From Gordonia sp. KTR9 (GTDB lineage Bacteria; Actinomycetota; Actinomycetes; Mycobacteriales; Mycobacteriaceae): a stretch of DNA of 64,000 nucleotides. Below the pieces are notes generated by a model. It made no database searches. It was not told where the DNA came from and saw nothing but the letters and a program-made list of their open reading frames with translations. Below are positions 8,235-16,140 of the stretch, one piece after another (the stretch's first letter is position 1; each line of letters begins with the position of its first letter). A program made the translations under genes and the position numbers. The stretch is from assembly GCF_000143885.2 (NCBI RefSeq), contig NC_018581.1:620001-684000 (forward strand). The letters are read 5' to 3'.

Positions 8235-8263
8235 ACCATAATCCAGACGTTGCATCCAGACAA
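8235..8263 (-). promoter_or_regulatory. Leaderless promoter of the enoyl-CoA hydratase, with direct repeat
   Basis: Read on the minus strand: TTGTCT (8263-8258), 17 bp, TATGGT (8240-8235), then seven bases to the ATG at 8227. The spacer and -35 hold a direct repeat, ATCCAGAC on the plus strand at 8241-8248 and 8254-8261 (13-bp period), which may be a regulator site. Confidence 0.5.
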
Positions 8264-8290
8264 TTTGTATGCTGGTCGGGACAATCGTCC

Positions 8291-8340
8291 CACTCGGGCC
8301 GCCCGAGTGATTGACATCACGTCTGAACACTATGTACGCT
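8291..8340 (+). promoter_or_regulatory. Promoter of the aldehyde dehydrogenase with palindrome and shared box
   Basis: TTGACA (8311-8316), an 18-bp spacer and TACGCT (8335-8340) form a convincing promoter. The spacer contains CTGAACACTATGT (8323-8335), identical to the box in the nitroreductase promoter. Immediately upstream is a perfect palindrome, CACTCGGG-CCG-CCCGAGTG (8291-8309), a candidate operator located between the two divergent promoters. Confidence 0.6.
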
Positions 8341-8398
8341 CACCGCACATCCAGCTGAGGGCCAGGTCCTCGAAGCACGTAGAAAGCGACGATCACCG

Positions 8399-9790
8399 AT
8401 GAGCGTTACCGAGATATCGACGAGCGAGGCGCGCAGTGAGCCGGGTGCGGCTCTGGCGCTGGCGCGCAGGGCATTCGACAGCGGTCGGACGAGGCCGCTG
8501 TCGTGGCGGGTCGCGCAGCTCGAGGGACTGCTGCGGTTCATCGACGAGTGCGAGCCGGCGATCGCGGCCGCGATCGAAGCCGATCTGGGGCGCGGGCACA
8601 TGGCGACCTTCATGGCCGACGTCGCGCCGGTCCGCCACGAGATCCGGCACACCCTCGCGCATCTGGGTCGTTGGGTGAAGCCCGAGAAGGTCCGGATGAG
8701 TGCGGCGACCGCGCCGGGCAAGGCATGGGTGGTCTCGGAGCCGAAGGGTGTCGCGCTCATCCTCGGCGCCTGGAACTTCCCCCTCCTGCTGACCTTGCAC
8801 CCGTTGGTGAGTGCGCTCGCCGCCGGTAACGCTGCGGTGGTCAAGCCGTCGGAACTCTCGGCTGCCACCGCACGGCTGCTGTCCGAGCAGCTGCCGCGGT
8901 ACCTGGACACCGAGGCCGTTTCGGTCGTGCTCGGTGACGCGGAGGTCAGTGCCTCGCTCGCCGCCCAGCCCTTCGATCACACGTTCTTCACCGGCTCGAC
9001 CTCGGTCGGCCGGGCTGTCATGGAGGCGAGTGCCCGCCATCTGACCCCGGTCACGCTGGAGCTGGGCGGGAAGAGCCCCGTGATCGTCGCGGCGGATGCG
9101 GACCTCGACGTCGCCGCGCGTCGAATCGCCTGGGCGAAGTCGGTGAACGCCGGCCAGACGTGCACCGCCCCGGACTATGTCCTCGTCGAGGAGTCGGTGC
9201 GGCCGGCGCTGGTCGGGCGGTTGCTCGAGGAGCTGCCGCTGCGCGCCGCCTACGACACCACCCGCATCGTCAATCAGCGTCACGTCGACCGACTGCGGCG
9301 CGTTCTCGGCACACACGGTGGTGAGCAGTACGGCGGCGAGATCGACGATGCCAAGCGAACCATCAAGCCGGCGCTGGTCACCGACCCCGATCTCGGCTCG
9401 GAGCTGATGCAGGAAGAGATCTTCGGTCCGATCCTGCCGCTCGTCTCGGTCCCCGACGTCGCCGCCGCGGCCGCGTTCGTCAACGCGCGACCCAAACCCC
9501 TTGCGCTCTATCTCTTCACCGAGTCGAAGGCGGTCGAGGAGTTCGTGGTAGAGCAGACGTCGTCCGGTTCGGTCGTGGTCAACCACCTGCTGTATCAGCT
9601 GCTGGTGCCGGAATTGCCGTTCGGCGGAGTCGGCGCATCGGGTATGGGGAACTACCACGGCAAGAACGGGTTCGACACATTCAGTCACCGGAAGTCGGTC
9701 CTGAGCAAACCCGCCCGCCCGGACCTCGCCGCAACCTATCCGCCGTACGGACGCCCCATGGAGAAGGTCCTCCGGCGATTGATGGGCTGA
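8399..9790 (+). CDS. Aldehyde dehydrogenase, class 3 (ALDH3)-like
   Basis: A 463-residue NAD(P)-dependent aldehyde dehydrogenase. Visible motifs are the WNFPLLLTLHPLVSALAAGN cofactor region (125-144), FTGSTSVG (197-204), the general base E221 in LELGGK and the nucleophile C255 in GQTCTAPDY. The length (about 460 rather than 490-500) and the C-terminal YPPYGRPMEKVLRRL segment are typical of the ALDH3 group, which oxidises fatty, aromatic or coniferyl-type aldehydes to acids. Role inferred: produces the carboxylic acid that enters CoA activation. Transcribed from the promoter at 8311-8340. Confidence 0.9.
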   Translation: MSVTEISTSEARSEPGAALALARRAFDSGRTRPLSWRVAQLEGLLRFIDECEPAIAAAIEADLGRGHMATFMADVAPVRHEIRHTLAHLGRWVKPEKVRMSAATAPGKAWVVSEPKGVALILGAWNFPLLLTLHPLVSALAAGNAAVVKPSELSAATARLLSEQLPRYLDTEAVSVVLGDAEVSASLAAQPFDHTFFTGSTSVGRAVMEASARHLTPVTLELGGKSPVIVAADADLDVAARRIAWAKSVNAGQTCTAPDYVLVEESVRPALVGRLLEELPLRAAYDTTRIVNQRHVDRLRRVLGTHGGEQYGGEIDDAKRTIKPALVTDPDLGSELMQEEIFGPILPLVSVPDVAAAAAFVNARPKPLALYLFTESKAVEEFVVEQTSSGSVVVNHLLYQLLVPELPFGGVGASGMGNYHGKNGFDTFSHRKSVLSKPARPDLAATYPPYGRPMEKVLRRLMG

Positions 9791-9854
9791 TGAACTACAA
9801 CGATTAGGTATTGCGTGATCGACCGCGTGCGAACGCGAGTATTTGTCCGTGTGT

Positions 9855-9891
9855 CCGCACAGGTGCCGTGCCCGGCACGGCTCCTGTGCGG
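9855..9891 (+). terminator. Long near-perfect hairpin after the aldehyde dehydrogenase
   Basis: Arms 9855-9872 and 9874-9891 pair over 18 bp with a single T-T mismatch, the centre being GCCCGGC; outer bases are CCGCACAGG / CCTGTGCGG. It lies 65 bp past the aldehyde dehydrogenase stop and 320 bp before the mce operon. Without a T-run it could be a factor-independent terminator or a regulatory hairpin. The rest of 9791-10214 contains no convincing gene, only this hairpin and the mce promoter region. Confidence 0.6.
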
Positions 9892-10002
9892 ATTCCGGGG
9901 GGTCTGGGTTCCGCACGGGGTCTGAACTGGTCGTATGTCCGACGCCGAAGCCGGGTCGTGGGGCGTTGGCGAGGCCCGTCGGAATGGCAGAGCTGCTGAC
10001 AC

Positions 10003-10084
10003 TTGACGAGATACGTCTTATGTCTGCTAGCCTCTTGACGATCGCAAGTGGCGGGGATCACAGTAGTTGAGCTAAAGGCTTTAG
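10003..10084 (+). promoter_or_regulatory. Candidate mce operon promoter region
   Basis: TTGACG (10003-10008) and TAGCCT (10028-10033) are a possible promoter but with a long 19-bp spacer. Downstream, CTAAAG-G-CTTTAG (10072-10084) is a perfect short palindrome in the leader, a candidate regulator site. Promoter assignment is weak; the palindrome is seen directly. Confidence 0.35.
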
Positions 10085-10214
10085 GCCACATGTCACGCGC
10101 GCCTCAGCCCGGTGGCGCGCACCGCGAGCGTCGCGCGGCCCGGCAGGTGGCGGCCGGTTGTGGCGCAGAAAACCGAGGCGGACGCGGTATCCGCGAGAAT
10201 TCGAGAGGATCCAA

Positions 10215-11075
10215 ATGACTGTCAGTGCTCTGGGGGAGCGCAGTCCGGGAATCAGATCGGCCGAGGCCCTCCGCAAGGTGGGCGGCGGCGTGATCGACCG
10301 GATCACCCGCAGTCTGGCGACCATCGGTCGCTCGGCGCGACTGGCGATGGAGATGATCCGCTTCGCGATCACCGACGCGATCTCGATGCGTCTGGCCGGC
10401 GCCGAGGTGATCGATCAGATGTGGAAGCTGTTCAAGGTCACCGCACTCCCGGCCCTGCTCATGGCGGTCCCGATCGGCGCGGAGGTCTCGGTGCAGGTCG
10501 GTGGCGTCATGGACCAGGTCGGCGCGAACTCGCTCGCCGGAGCAGCCTCCGGCCTGGGTGTCGTGAACCAGGGCGCGCCCATGGCGGCCGGCCTCCTGAT
10601 GAGCGGCGCCGCGGCATCGGCGATCGCCTCGGACCTCGGAGCGCGGTCCATCCGGGAGGAGATCGAGGCGATGCGGGTCATCGGCGTCAATCCGGTCCAG
10701 CGGCTCATCGTGCCCCGATTCCTGGCGATGCTCGCCATCGCCCCGGCCCTGTGCGTCATGATCATCGCGTCGGGTGTCGCTGCCGGACTGGCGATCTCGG
10801 CGAATGTGAACGACGTGGTCCCGGCCAGCTTCTGGCAGTCTTTCGGAACCTTCGCGACTCCGACGGACTTGATGTTCTCCGTGCTCAAGTCGGTCCTGTT
10901 CGCGTTCATCGTCGTGGTGATCGCCAGCTTGCGGGGACTGGAGGCGAAGGGTGGCCCGAAGGGTGTCGCCAACGCGGTCAACGCCTCCGTTGTCCTCAGT
11001 GTCCTGTGCATCTTCATGACGAACATGGCGGTCAGTCAGCTGCAGGCCATGTTCTTCCCGGCCCGATTGGCGTGA
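10215..11075 (+). CDS. YrbE-type Mce transporter permease A
   Basis: A 286-residue MlaE/YrbE permease, the first of two inner-membrane subunits of a Mce lipid importer. Multiple hydrophobic helices are visible, with the MlaE core (GVVNQGAPMAAGLLMSGA, then SIREEIEAMRVIGVNPVQRL), the EExxAMxxxGxxP coupling segment that contacts the ATPase. The start at 10215 has AGAGGA seven bases upstream; further upstream in-frame codons lack a ribosome site. It is the first gene of the operon and is followed by the second permease after 4 bp. Which class of Mce system (mce1 to mce4) it belongs to cannot be decided by eye. Confidence 0.92.
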   Translation: MTVSALGERSPGIRSAEALRKVGGGVIDRITRSLATIGRSARLAMEMIRFAITDAISMRLAGAEVIDQMWKLFKVTALPALLMAVPIGAEVSVQVGGVMDQVGANSLAGAASGLGVVNQGAPMAAGLLMSGAAASAIASDLGARSIREEIEAMRVIGVNPVQRLIVPRFLAMLAIAPALCVMIIASGVAAGLAISANVNDVVPASFWQSFGTFATPTDLMFSVLKSVLFAFIVVVIASLRGLEAKGGPKGVANAVNASVVLSVLCIFMTNMAVSQLQAMFFPARLA

Positions 11076-11079
11076 CGCG

Positions 11080-11943
11080 ATGACGACAGAAGCCCTCTCA
11101 CGACCGAGCATCGTGGCCCGTGTCGGCCGATCGGTGAGCGATCGATTCACCGCCGCGTTCGCGACCTTCGGCCAGATCGTCCTGTTCGTGGGCAAGACAT
11201 TCGCCTTGCTGCCCACGACGATCCGGCACTACCGCAAGCAGACGATGAAGACCATGAACGACATGGCATGGGGTAGCGGGTCGATCATCGTCGACGGTGG
11301 CGTGGTCAGCCTGATGTTCTTCCTGGGGATCGCCGTCGGGTCGGTCGTGGCGATCATGGCCTTCATGGCGTTCGACCTGCTCGGCTTCGGCGCCCTCACC
11401 GGGATCATCAACTCGTTCGGCAACATCCGTGTCGTCGCGCCGATCATCACCGGTATCGGGTTCGCGGCTCAGGCGGGCTGCCGCATGACCGCCGAGATCG
11501 GCGCCATGCGGATCTCCGAGGAGATCGACGCCACCGAGACCATGGGTCTGCGCGCCATCCCGTTCGTCGTCGGGACCCGGCTGATCGGCGGGATGCTCGT
11601 GGTCTTGCCCAGCTATCTCATGGCCCTGGTCGTCAGCTTCCTGACAGGTGGGCTGATCGTGAAGCTCTTCCACGAACAACCCGAGGGGACCTACGACCAC
11701 TACTTCGCCCAGTTCGTGTCGATACCCGACTTGTTGGCGTCGGTCGCCAAGGCACTCATCTTCTGCGCGGTCATCACCATCATCCACTGCTACTACGGGT
11801 ATTTCGCTTCCGGTGGACCGGCGGGTGTCGGGGCTGCGTCCGGACGGGCGATCCGCGCGAGTCTCGTTGCCATCGTTGTTCTCAATTTCCTCATGACCGT
11901 GGCCATCTGGGGCCTCAATCCGGTCCTTCCGTTCAGGGGTTGA
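11080..11943 (+). CDS. YrbE-type Mce transporter permease B
   Basis: A 287-residue partner permease of the MlaE/YrbE family. It carries several transmembrane helices and the coupling segment GCRMTAEIGAMRISEEIDATETMG, where the EEIDA...MG block corresponds to the ATPase-contacting helix. It is expected to form a heterodimer with the upstream permease and bind MceG on the cytoplasmic side. Four bp separate it from the upstream gene and the next gene starts one base after its stop, so it is tightly co-translated. Confidence 0.92.
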   Translation: MTTEALSRPSIVARVGRSVSDRFTAAFATFGQIVLFVGKTFALLPTTIRHYRKQTMKTMNDMAWGSGSIIVDGGVVSLMFFLGIAVGSVVAIMAFMAFDLLGFGALTGIINSFGNIRVVAPIITGIGFAAQAGCRMTAEIGAMRISEEIDATETMGLRAIPFVVGTRLIGGMLVVLPSYLMALVVSFLTGGLIVKLFHEQPEGTYDHYFAQFVSIPDLLASVAKALIFCAVITIIHCYYGYFASGGPAGVGAASGRAIRASLVAIVVLNFLMTVAIWGLNPVLPFRG

Positions 11944-11944
11944 T

Positions 11945-13027
11945 GTGTCGTCTTACAGCAGTCAGGACTTCATCCGCGGGGATGCTCGAGGCCAGACCCG
12001 GACTCTCGTGTACGCCGGCATCGCCGCGGTCGCGGTGCTCGTGGTCATCGTCACGGTGTTCGCTGTGGTGTACCCCCGGGCCACCGCGCCCAAGGGCACC
12101 GACCTGCACCTCGTGTTGCCCGCCCTCGGACCCGGCGTGGACACCGGAAGCCGAATCCTGTTGCGCGGCGCGGAGGTCGGTGAAGTCACGGCCATCGACT
12201 CCACCGATCCCGACGTCGTACACGTCGATGTGGTGCTCGATGCCCAGGCCGCGGAGAGCCTCACCGATTCGTTCGAGGTCGACTACCGGCCGCAGAACTA
12301 CTTCGGCGTCACCGCGGTGAACCTGATCGCCATGCCGGGCGGGGCGCAACTCTCCGACGGGCAGACCGTCCGCCGTTCCGCGGCGCCCGACTTCACGATG
12401 TCGACCATGATCGAGCGGAGTTCGATCGTCGTGGACGGGACCCTGACGCGGGACATGATCGACAGCCTCGACGAGGTGATGCGGTACGCCGACGGTCTCT
12501 CGCCGCTGATCGAGACCGCGATCATCTTCACGGACAAGGTGGCCCGAACCCAGCGGCACATGCCCAGCACGCTGCTGCGCGAGATGAACGACCTCGCCGA
12601 GGCGTTCCCGGGATTCAACCGGGAGGCCATGAAGAGTCTCTACGCGATCACCGAGAGCGTCTTCAACAAGATGCCGGACGGGTCGCGCGGCGTCGACGAG
12701 GCCTATCACGACCTGATGAACCGATCACTGAACGTGGCCTCCGGTGGGCTGTTCGGCGCGGCCGGAACGCTCCTCGCGTCGCATGCGACGGATCTGACGC
12801 CCCTGGTCACGTCCTTCAAGTACCTGATCGACCCGGTGCCGCAGATGATCGGCGGCGGCGCGTCGATGGCGAAGACACGAAAGGCAATCGAACAGTTGCG
12901 CAACAGTTTCAGAGGCGACGACGCGAGCAAGACGCTGCAACTGCGCCTCCTGCTCGACAGTGTCCCCGCAGTCTCGGGTCCGCTGGAGAAGATGCGTGCA
13001 GTCGGCCCCCGTGCGGGAGGTAACTGA
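11945..13027 (+). CDS. Mce family protein A
   Basis: A 360-residue Mce protein. It begins at GTG immediately after the permease stop. A single N-terminal membrane anchor (about 20-43) is followed by the MCE/MlaD domain (about 50-125; GPGVDTGSRILLRGAEVGEV) and a long helical, cholesterol-uptake-porter-type C-terminal region. In Mce complexes six such proteins form a tunnel that carries lipid across the periplasm to the YrbE permeases. Position first among the six marks it as subunit A. Substrate unknown. Confidence 0.9.
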   Translation: MSSYSSQDFIRGDARGQTRTLVYAGIAAVAVLVVIVTVFAVVYPRATAPKGTDLHLVLPALGPGVDTGSRILLRGAEVGEVTAIDSTDPDVVHVDVVLDAQAAESLTDSFEVDYRPQNYFGVTAVNLIAMPGGAQLSDGQTVRRSAAPDFTMSTMIERSSIVVDGTLTRDMIDSLDEVMRYADGLSPLIETAIIFTDKVARTQRHMPSTLLREMNDLAEAFPGFNREAMKSLYAITESVFNKMPDGSRGVDEAYHDLMNRSLNVASGGLFGAAGTLLASHATDLTPLVTSFKYLIDPVPQMIGGGASMAKTRKAIEQLRNSFRGDDASKTLQLRLLLDSVPAVSGPLEKMRAVGPRAGGN

Positions 13028-13028
13028 G

Positions 13029-14036
13029 ATGGCATCTCGCAGCACAGTTGTCGCCGGTGCCAAGGTCGCGGTGGTTGCAGCGGTGACGGTCATGCTGTTC
13101 GTGCTCGTCGTGAACGCCATGCGCAATCCGGTGGATGCCAGTGTGGTCACCTACCGTGCCGACTTCACCGACGCATCGGGTCTCCACGACAACGGCGACG
13201 TCCGATTCCGCGGGAAGCGGATCGGCAAGATCATCTCGGTGGACCTCGAACGCGATGACGACGGAAAGCCCTACGCAAGCGTCGAGTTCACCATGGATGA
13301 CAGTCAGAAACTGACGTCGACCTCGACCCTGGCGATCAAGTACCAGAATCTCACCGGCGTGCGGTATCTGGACCTGCAGCCCGGTGAGACGACGGGGCGC
13401 ATGGTGAGCCATGCGACAACAGCGCAGACCGTCCCGTCCTTCGACATCACATCGCTGTTCAACGGTCTCCAGCCGGTGCTGACGACGATGAACGCCGACG
13501 AGGTCAACCAATTCAGTGAGAACGCCATCGCCCTGCTCCAGGGTGACGGCAGTGGACTCGGGCCGATGCTGGAGAGCACGCAGAAGCTGGCGAGGTTCGC
13601 CGAGAACCGTCAGCAGCTCATCTCGACGCTGACGTCGAATCTGGCCCGTATCGCCGACACGATGGGCGGCCGGTCGCCGCAGGTCATGGGCTTCCTGGAG
13701 GCGGTCGATCTACCCATCAGCAATGCCATGACCGTGCTGGACGAATTCGCGGTGACCGCGAGCGCGGGCCCCGCACTGTTCGAACCGATCGAGAGGCTCC
13801 TGGTGGCGCTCGGTGTCAACGAGGAATTCGACGTCGACGTGTTTCTGAAGACCACCTTCTCGTCCATGCAAGAAGCGTTGAAGTCCTTCCAGCTGATGCC
13901 GAACGCACTCGCCGGACTGCGCGGCATCGACACCCATGCTTCGTTCAGCAAGCAGTGCGCCAACGGACGCGCACACATCCCGTCCGACGTCCGAATCCTG
14001 ATGACCGGCAGCGAGGTGGTCCTGTGCAATCGATGA
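13029..14036 (+). CDS. Mce family protein B
   Basis: A 335-residue Mce protein. The ATG at 13029 has GGGAGG nine bases upstream. It shows an N-terminal anchor (about 9-29), an MCE domain (FTDASGLHDNGDVRFRGKRIGKI) and a helical C-terminal half ending in a Cys-containing segment (SKQCANGRAHIP...VVLCNR) that could form a disulfide outside the membrane. Second of the six tunnel subunits. Confidence 0.9.
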   Translation: MASRSTVVAGAKVAVVAAVTVMLFVLVVNAMRNPVDASVVTYRADFTDASGLHDNGDVRFRGKRIGKIISVDLERDDDGKPYASVEFTMDDSQKLTSTSTLAIKYQNLTGVRYLDLQPGETTGRMVSHATTAQTVPSFDITSLFNGLQPVLTTMNADEVNQFSENAIALLQGDGSGLGPMLESTQKLARFAENRQQLISTLTSNLARIADTMGGRSPQVMGFLEAVDLPISNAMTVLDEFAVTASAGPALFEPIERLLVALGVNEEFDVDVFLKTTFSSMQEALKSFQLMPNALAGLRGIDTHASFSKQCANGRAHIPSDVRILMTGSEVVLCNR

Positions 14037-15016
14037 ACCGGAAAGGGATTCGCAGGTTCACGTCGAACGACGGCGTACTCGGCGTGGTCGTACTCGTGGT
14101 GGTGGTGGCGCTCCTCGGCACCCTTGCGATCATCTACCTGCGCCCACCGGGCCAGAAGACGATCACCTTCGAGGTCACCGATGCGTCGGCGATCGAGACC
14201 GGTCAGGACATTCGCGTCGCGGGCATCAGCATCGGCAAGGTCTCCGAGGTGGCCCTCCAACCCGACCGGGTGAAGGTCACCGCACGGATAGACGAAGAGA
14301 CCTTCGTGGGTGACCAGACGAAGATGGAGGTCCGGATGCTCACGCCGGTGGGCGGATACGCGATCACCATGATCCCGCTCGGTCGCGAAGAACTGAAGTC
14401 CCCGATCCCGGCCGGCCGGGTGACGGTGCCGTACTCGATCGGTGACGTGATCCAAGCCGTGCCCAGCACGACCGACACGGTCGACACCACCGAGGTCAAT
14501 GCGAACCTGGATCAGGTCGCCGGCGCCCTGGACGGAAACGACACCTCGCTGCGTTCGATCGTGAACGGGCTCGAGTCGGTGACCTCAGTGTTCGACCGAC
14601 AGCGCGGCCAGGTTCACCAGATCGCCGCTCTCGCCTCCGAATACCTGCAGACGTTCAACGGCAACCGGGAGTTCGTCTTCGAGCTGATCCGCAAGATCGA
14701 CATGGTCGTGAGCACCTACCACGTGAACTCCGCGGGCTTCAACTACGCCTACAAACTGTTCGCGAACGTCCTCATGAAGCTGGCCCCGTTCATGCGGTTC
14801 TACCTCAACCACAGTGAACTGGTCTCCACTCACGTGAACCAGATGAAAGACACGATCATCCGCGTGCAACAACAACTCGGGCCGGCCATCGACGGTCTGG
14901 TGGCGACGCGGAAGAAGCTGGCGCAGTGGATAACACCCGAAGGCATGCGGCAGGTCGGGGGCGGCACCCTGTGGACCGAAAACGTGTGCATCCCCATCCC
15001 CGGAAGGAACTGCTGA
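14033..15016 (+). CDS. Mce family protein C
   Basis: A 327-residue Mce protein starting at an ATG that overlaps the previous stop (ATGA); a GTG at 14024 is an alternative. It has an N-terminal anchor (about 16-37), an MCE domain (VTDASAIETGQDIRVAGISIGKV) and a helical C-terminal region ending VCIPIPGRNC. The stop overlaps the next start as TGATG. Third subunit of the importer tunnel. Confidence 0.9.
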   Translation: MNRKGIRRFTSNDGVLGVVVLVVVVALLGTLAIIYLRPPGQKTITFEVTDASAIETGQDIRVAGISIGKVSEVALQPDRVKVTARIDEETFVGDQTKMEVRMLTPVGGYAITMIPLGREELKSPIPAGRVTVPYSIGDVIQAVPSTTDTVDTTEVNANLDQVAGALDGNDTSLRSIVNGLESVTSVFDRQRGQVHQIAALASEYLQTFNGNREFVFELIRKIDMVVSTYHVNSAGFNYAYKLFANVLMKLAPFMRFYLNHSELVSTHVNQMKDTIIRVQQQLGPAIDGLVATRKKLAQWITPEGMRQVGGGTLWTENVCIPIPGRNC

Positions 15017-16140
15017 TGAGAGGCCCTTCGAGACGCTCGCGAGCTCGCTCCTCAGGGGGCGGGGGAGGCGTGCGGGCTCGCTCCTCAGGGGGCGGGGGAC
15101 AACGCCGTCGGCTCGCCATTTCGCTGGGGACCGTGGTGGTGTTGCTCGGCGTGATCACCACGATCGGATTGACGTCGGCAGGCGCCACCGGCGTCGACGA
15201 CAGCGCGCCCGGCGGTGACGGGTTCTGCGTCGACATCGCGGACACGATCGGTCTGTACGAGGGAAACCCGGTGACACAGATGGGCATCCGGGTCGGAACC
15301 ATCGATCGGATAGAGAGCCGAGGTGACCATGTACGGGTCACCTTCGCCCTCGATCCCGGTCGCACGTACCCAGCAGACGTCAAGGCGGTGACCAGATCCA
15401 AGTCGCTGCTGGCCGACCGGAGTCTGGAGCTGGTGGGCAACTACACCGGTGGACCGGCCCTCGAGGAGGGTACGTGCGTGGGCGTGGAGAACTCGTTCAC
15501 CCCCAAGAGCATCTCCGAGGTCGCCGCGTCGGCATCGGACTTCCTGAAATCGCTGTCCGACAACGGTGGCGACGACCTCGAGACGGCTCTCGACGGCGCC
15601 GACCGAGCTTTTGCCGGGACCGGCCCGCAGGCGGCACGGATGTTCGAGAACGCGGCCCGCGCGGCGCAGAATCCCGACGCATTCGTCGCCGACATCGGTT
15701 CGTCCATCAGGGACATGGCACCGCTGACCGACGACGCCGTGAAGAACTGGGATCAGATCATGTCGATCATGAACCAGATGCCCTCGGTCACCCAGCTCGG
15801 TACGACCCTGTTCTACGACGTCGCGAGGTTCTGCCGAGGGATCGGTTGGACGATCGCGCTGATGTACGACATCCAGCGCAATTACGGCGAGGACATCCTG
15901 TGGCCGCTGCTCCACGGACCGGTGGAGGACATCATCGCCTACGGCGCACAGCGGGCTCCCGAACTCGGGCAACTCGTGGCCATGACACCGTCGGTCGCCG
16001 CCGCCATGCGCGAACAGGAGTCGGTCTCGGGCGCGCTCTCGGTGCCTTATGTGGCGCCGAAGATCGACGTCGGGGGCGGCAAGTCGGCACCTGTCAACGC
16101 ACTGTCCATCCTGTTGCAGAAGGCAGGTCTCCAGAAATGA
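15016..16140 (+). CDS. Mce family protein D with repeat-derived N-terminus
   Basis: A 374-residue Mce protein. Its first ~30 residues (MRGPSRRSRARSSGGGG...) are Arg/Ser/Gly-rich and low in complexity, and precede the membrane anchor (about 34-56). They are encoded by a copy of a dispersed repeat plus a partial tandem duplication of it (see 15024-15098). The MCE domain (FCVDIADTIGLYEGNPVTQMGIRVGTI) and helical C-terminal region follow normally. The extension would lie in the cytoplasm. The start is fixed by the TGATG overlap with the upstream gene; no in-frame start after the repeat would preserve that coupling. Confidence 0.88.
   Translation: MRGPSRRSRARSSGGGGGVRARSSGGGGQRRRLAISLGTVVVLLGVITTIGLTSAGATGVDDSAPGGDGFCVDIADTIGLYEGNPVTQMGIRVGTIDRIESRGDHVRVTFALDPGRTYPADVKAVTRSKSLLADRSLELVGNYTGGPALEEGTCVGVENSFTPKSISEVAASASDFLKSLSDNGGDDLETALDGADRAFAGTGPQAARMFENAARAAQNPDAFVADIGSSIRDMAPLTDDAVKNWDQIMSIMNQMPSVTQLGTTLFYDVARFCRGIGWTIALMYDIQRNYGEDILWPLLHGPVEDIIAYGAQRAPELGQLVAMTPSVAAAMREQESVSGALSVPYVAPKIDVGGGKSAPVNALSILLQKAGLQK
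15024..15098 (+). repeat. Dispersed repeat copy inside mceD, with partial duplication
   Basis: The 33-bp core 15024-15056 starts CCCTTCGAGACGCTCGC and ends GCTCGCTCCTCAGG. It matches the inverse complement of 39586-39618 at 32 of 33 positions. The 23-bp tail GCTCGCTCCTCAGGGGGCGG(GGG) at 15043-15065 is repeated exactly at 15076-15098, a 33-bp period, so reading frame is preserved. Such repeats are normally intergenic; this one is coding. Confidence 0.85.

Noticed and set aside
9811..9999. A 62-codon frame in the gap before the mce operon
   Set aside because: It runs through the long palindrome, has no ribosome site and encodes an Arg-rich low-complexity peptide.
10003..10033. A KstR-type (steroid regulator) operator before the mce operon
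   Set aside because: I looked for paired AAC/GTT half-sites and found none; the only symmetry is CTAAAG-G-CTTTAG further down, so a cholesterol assignment is not justified.
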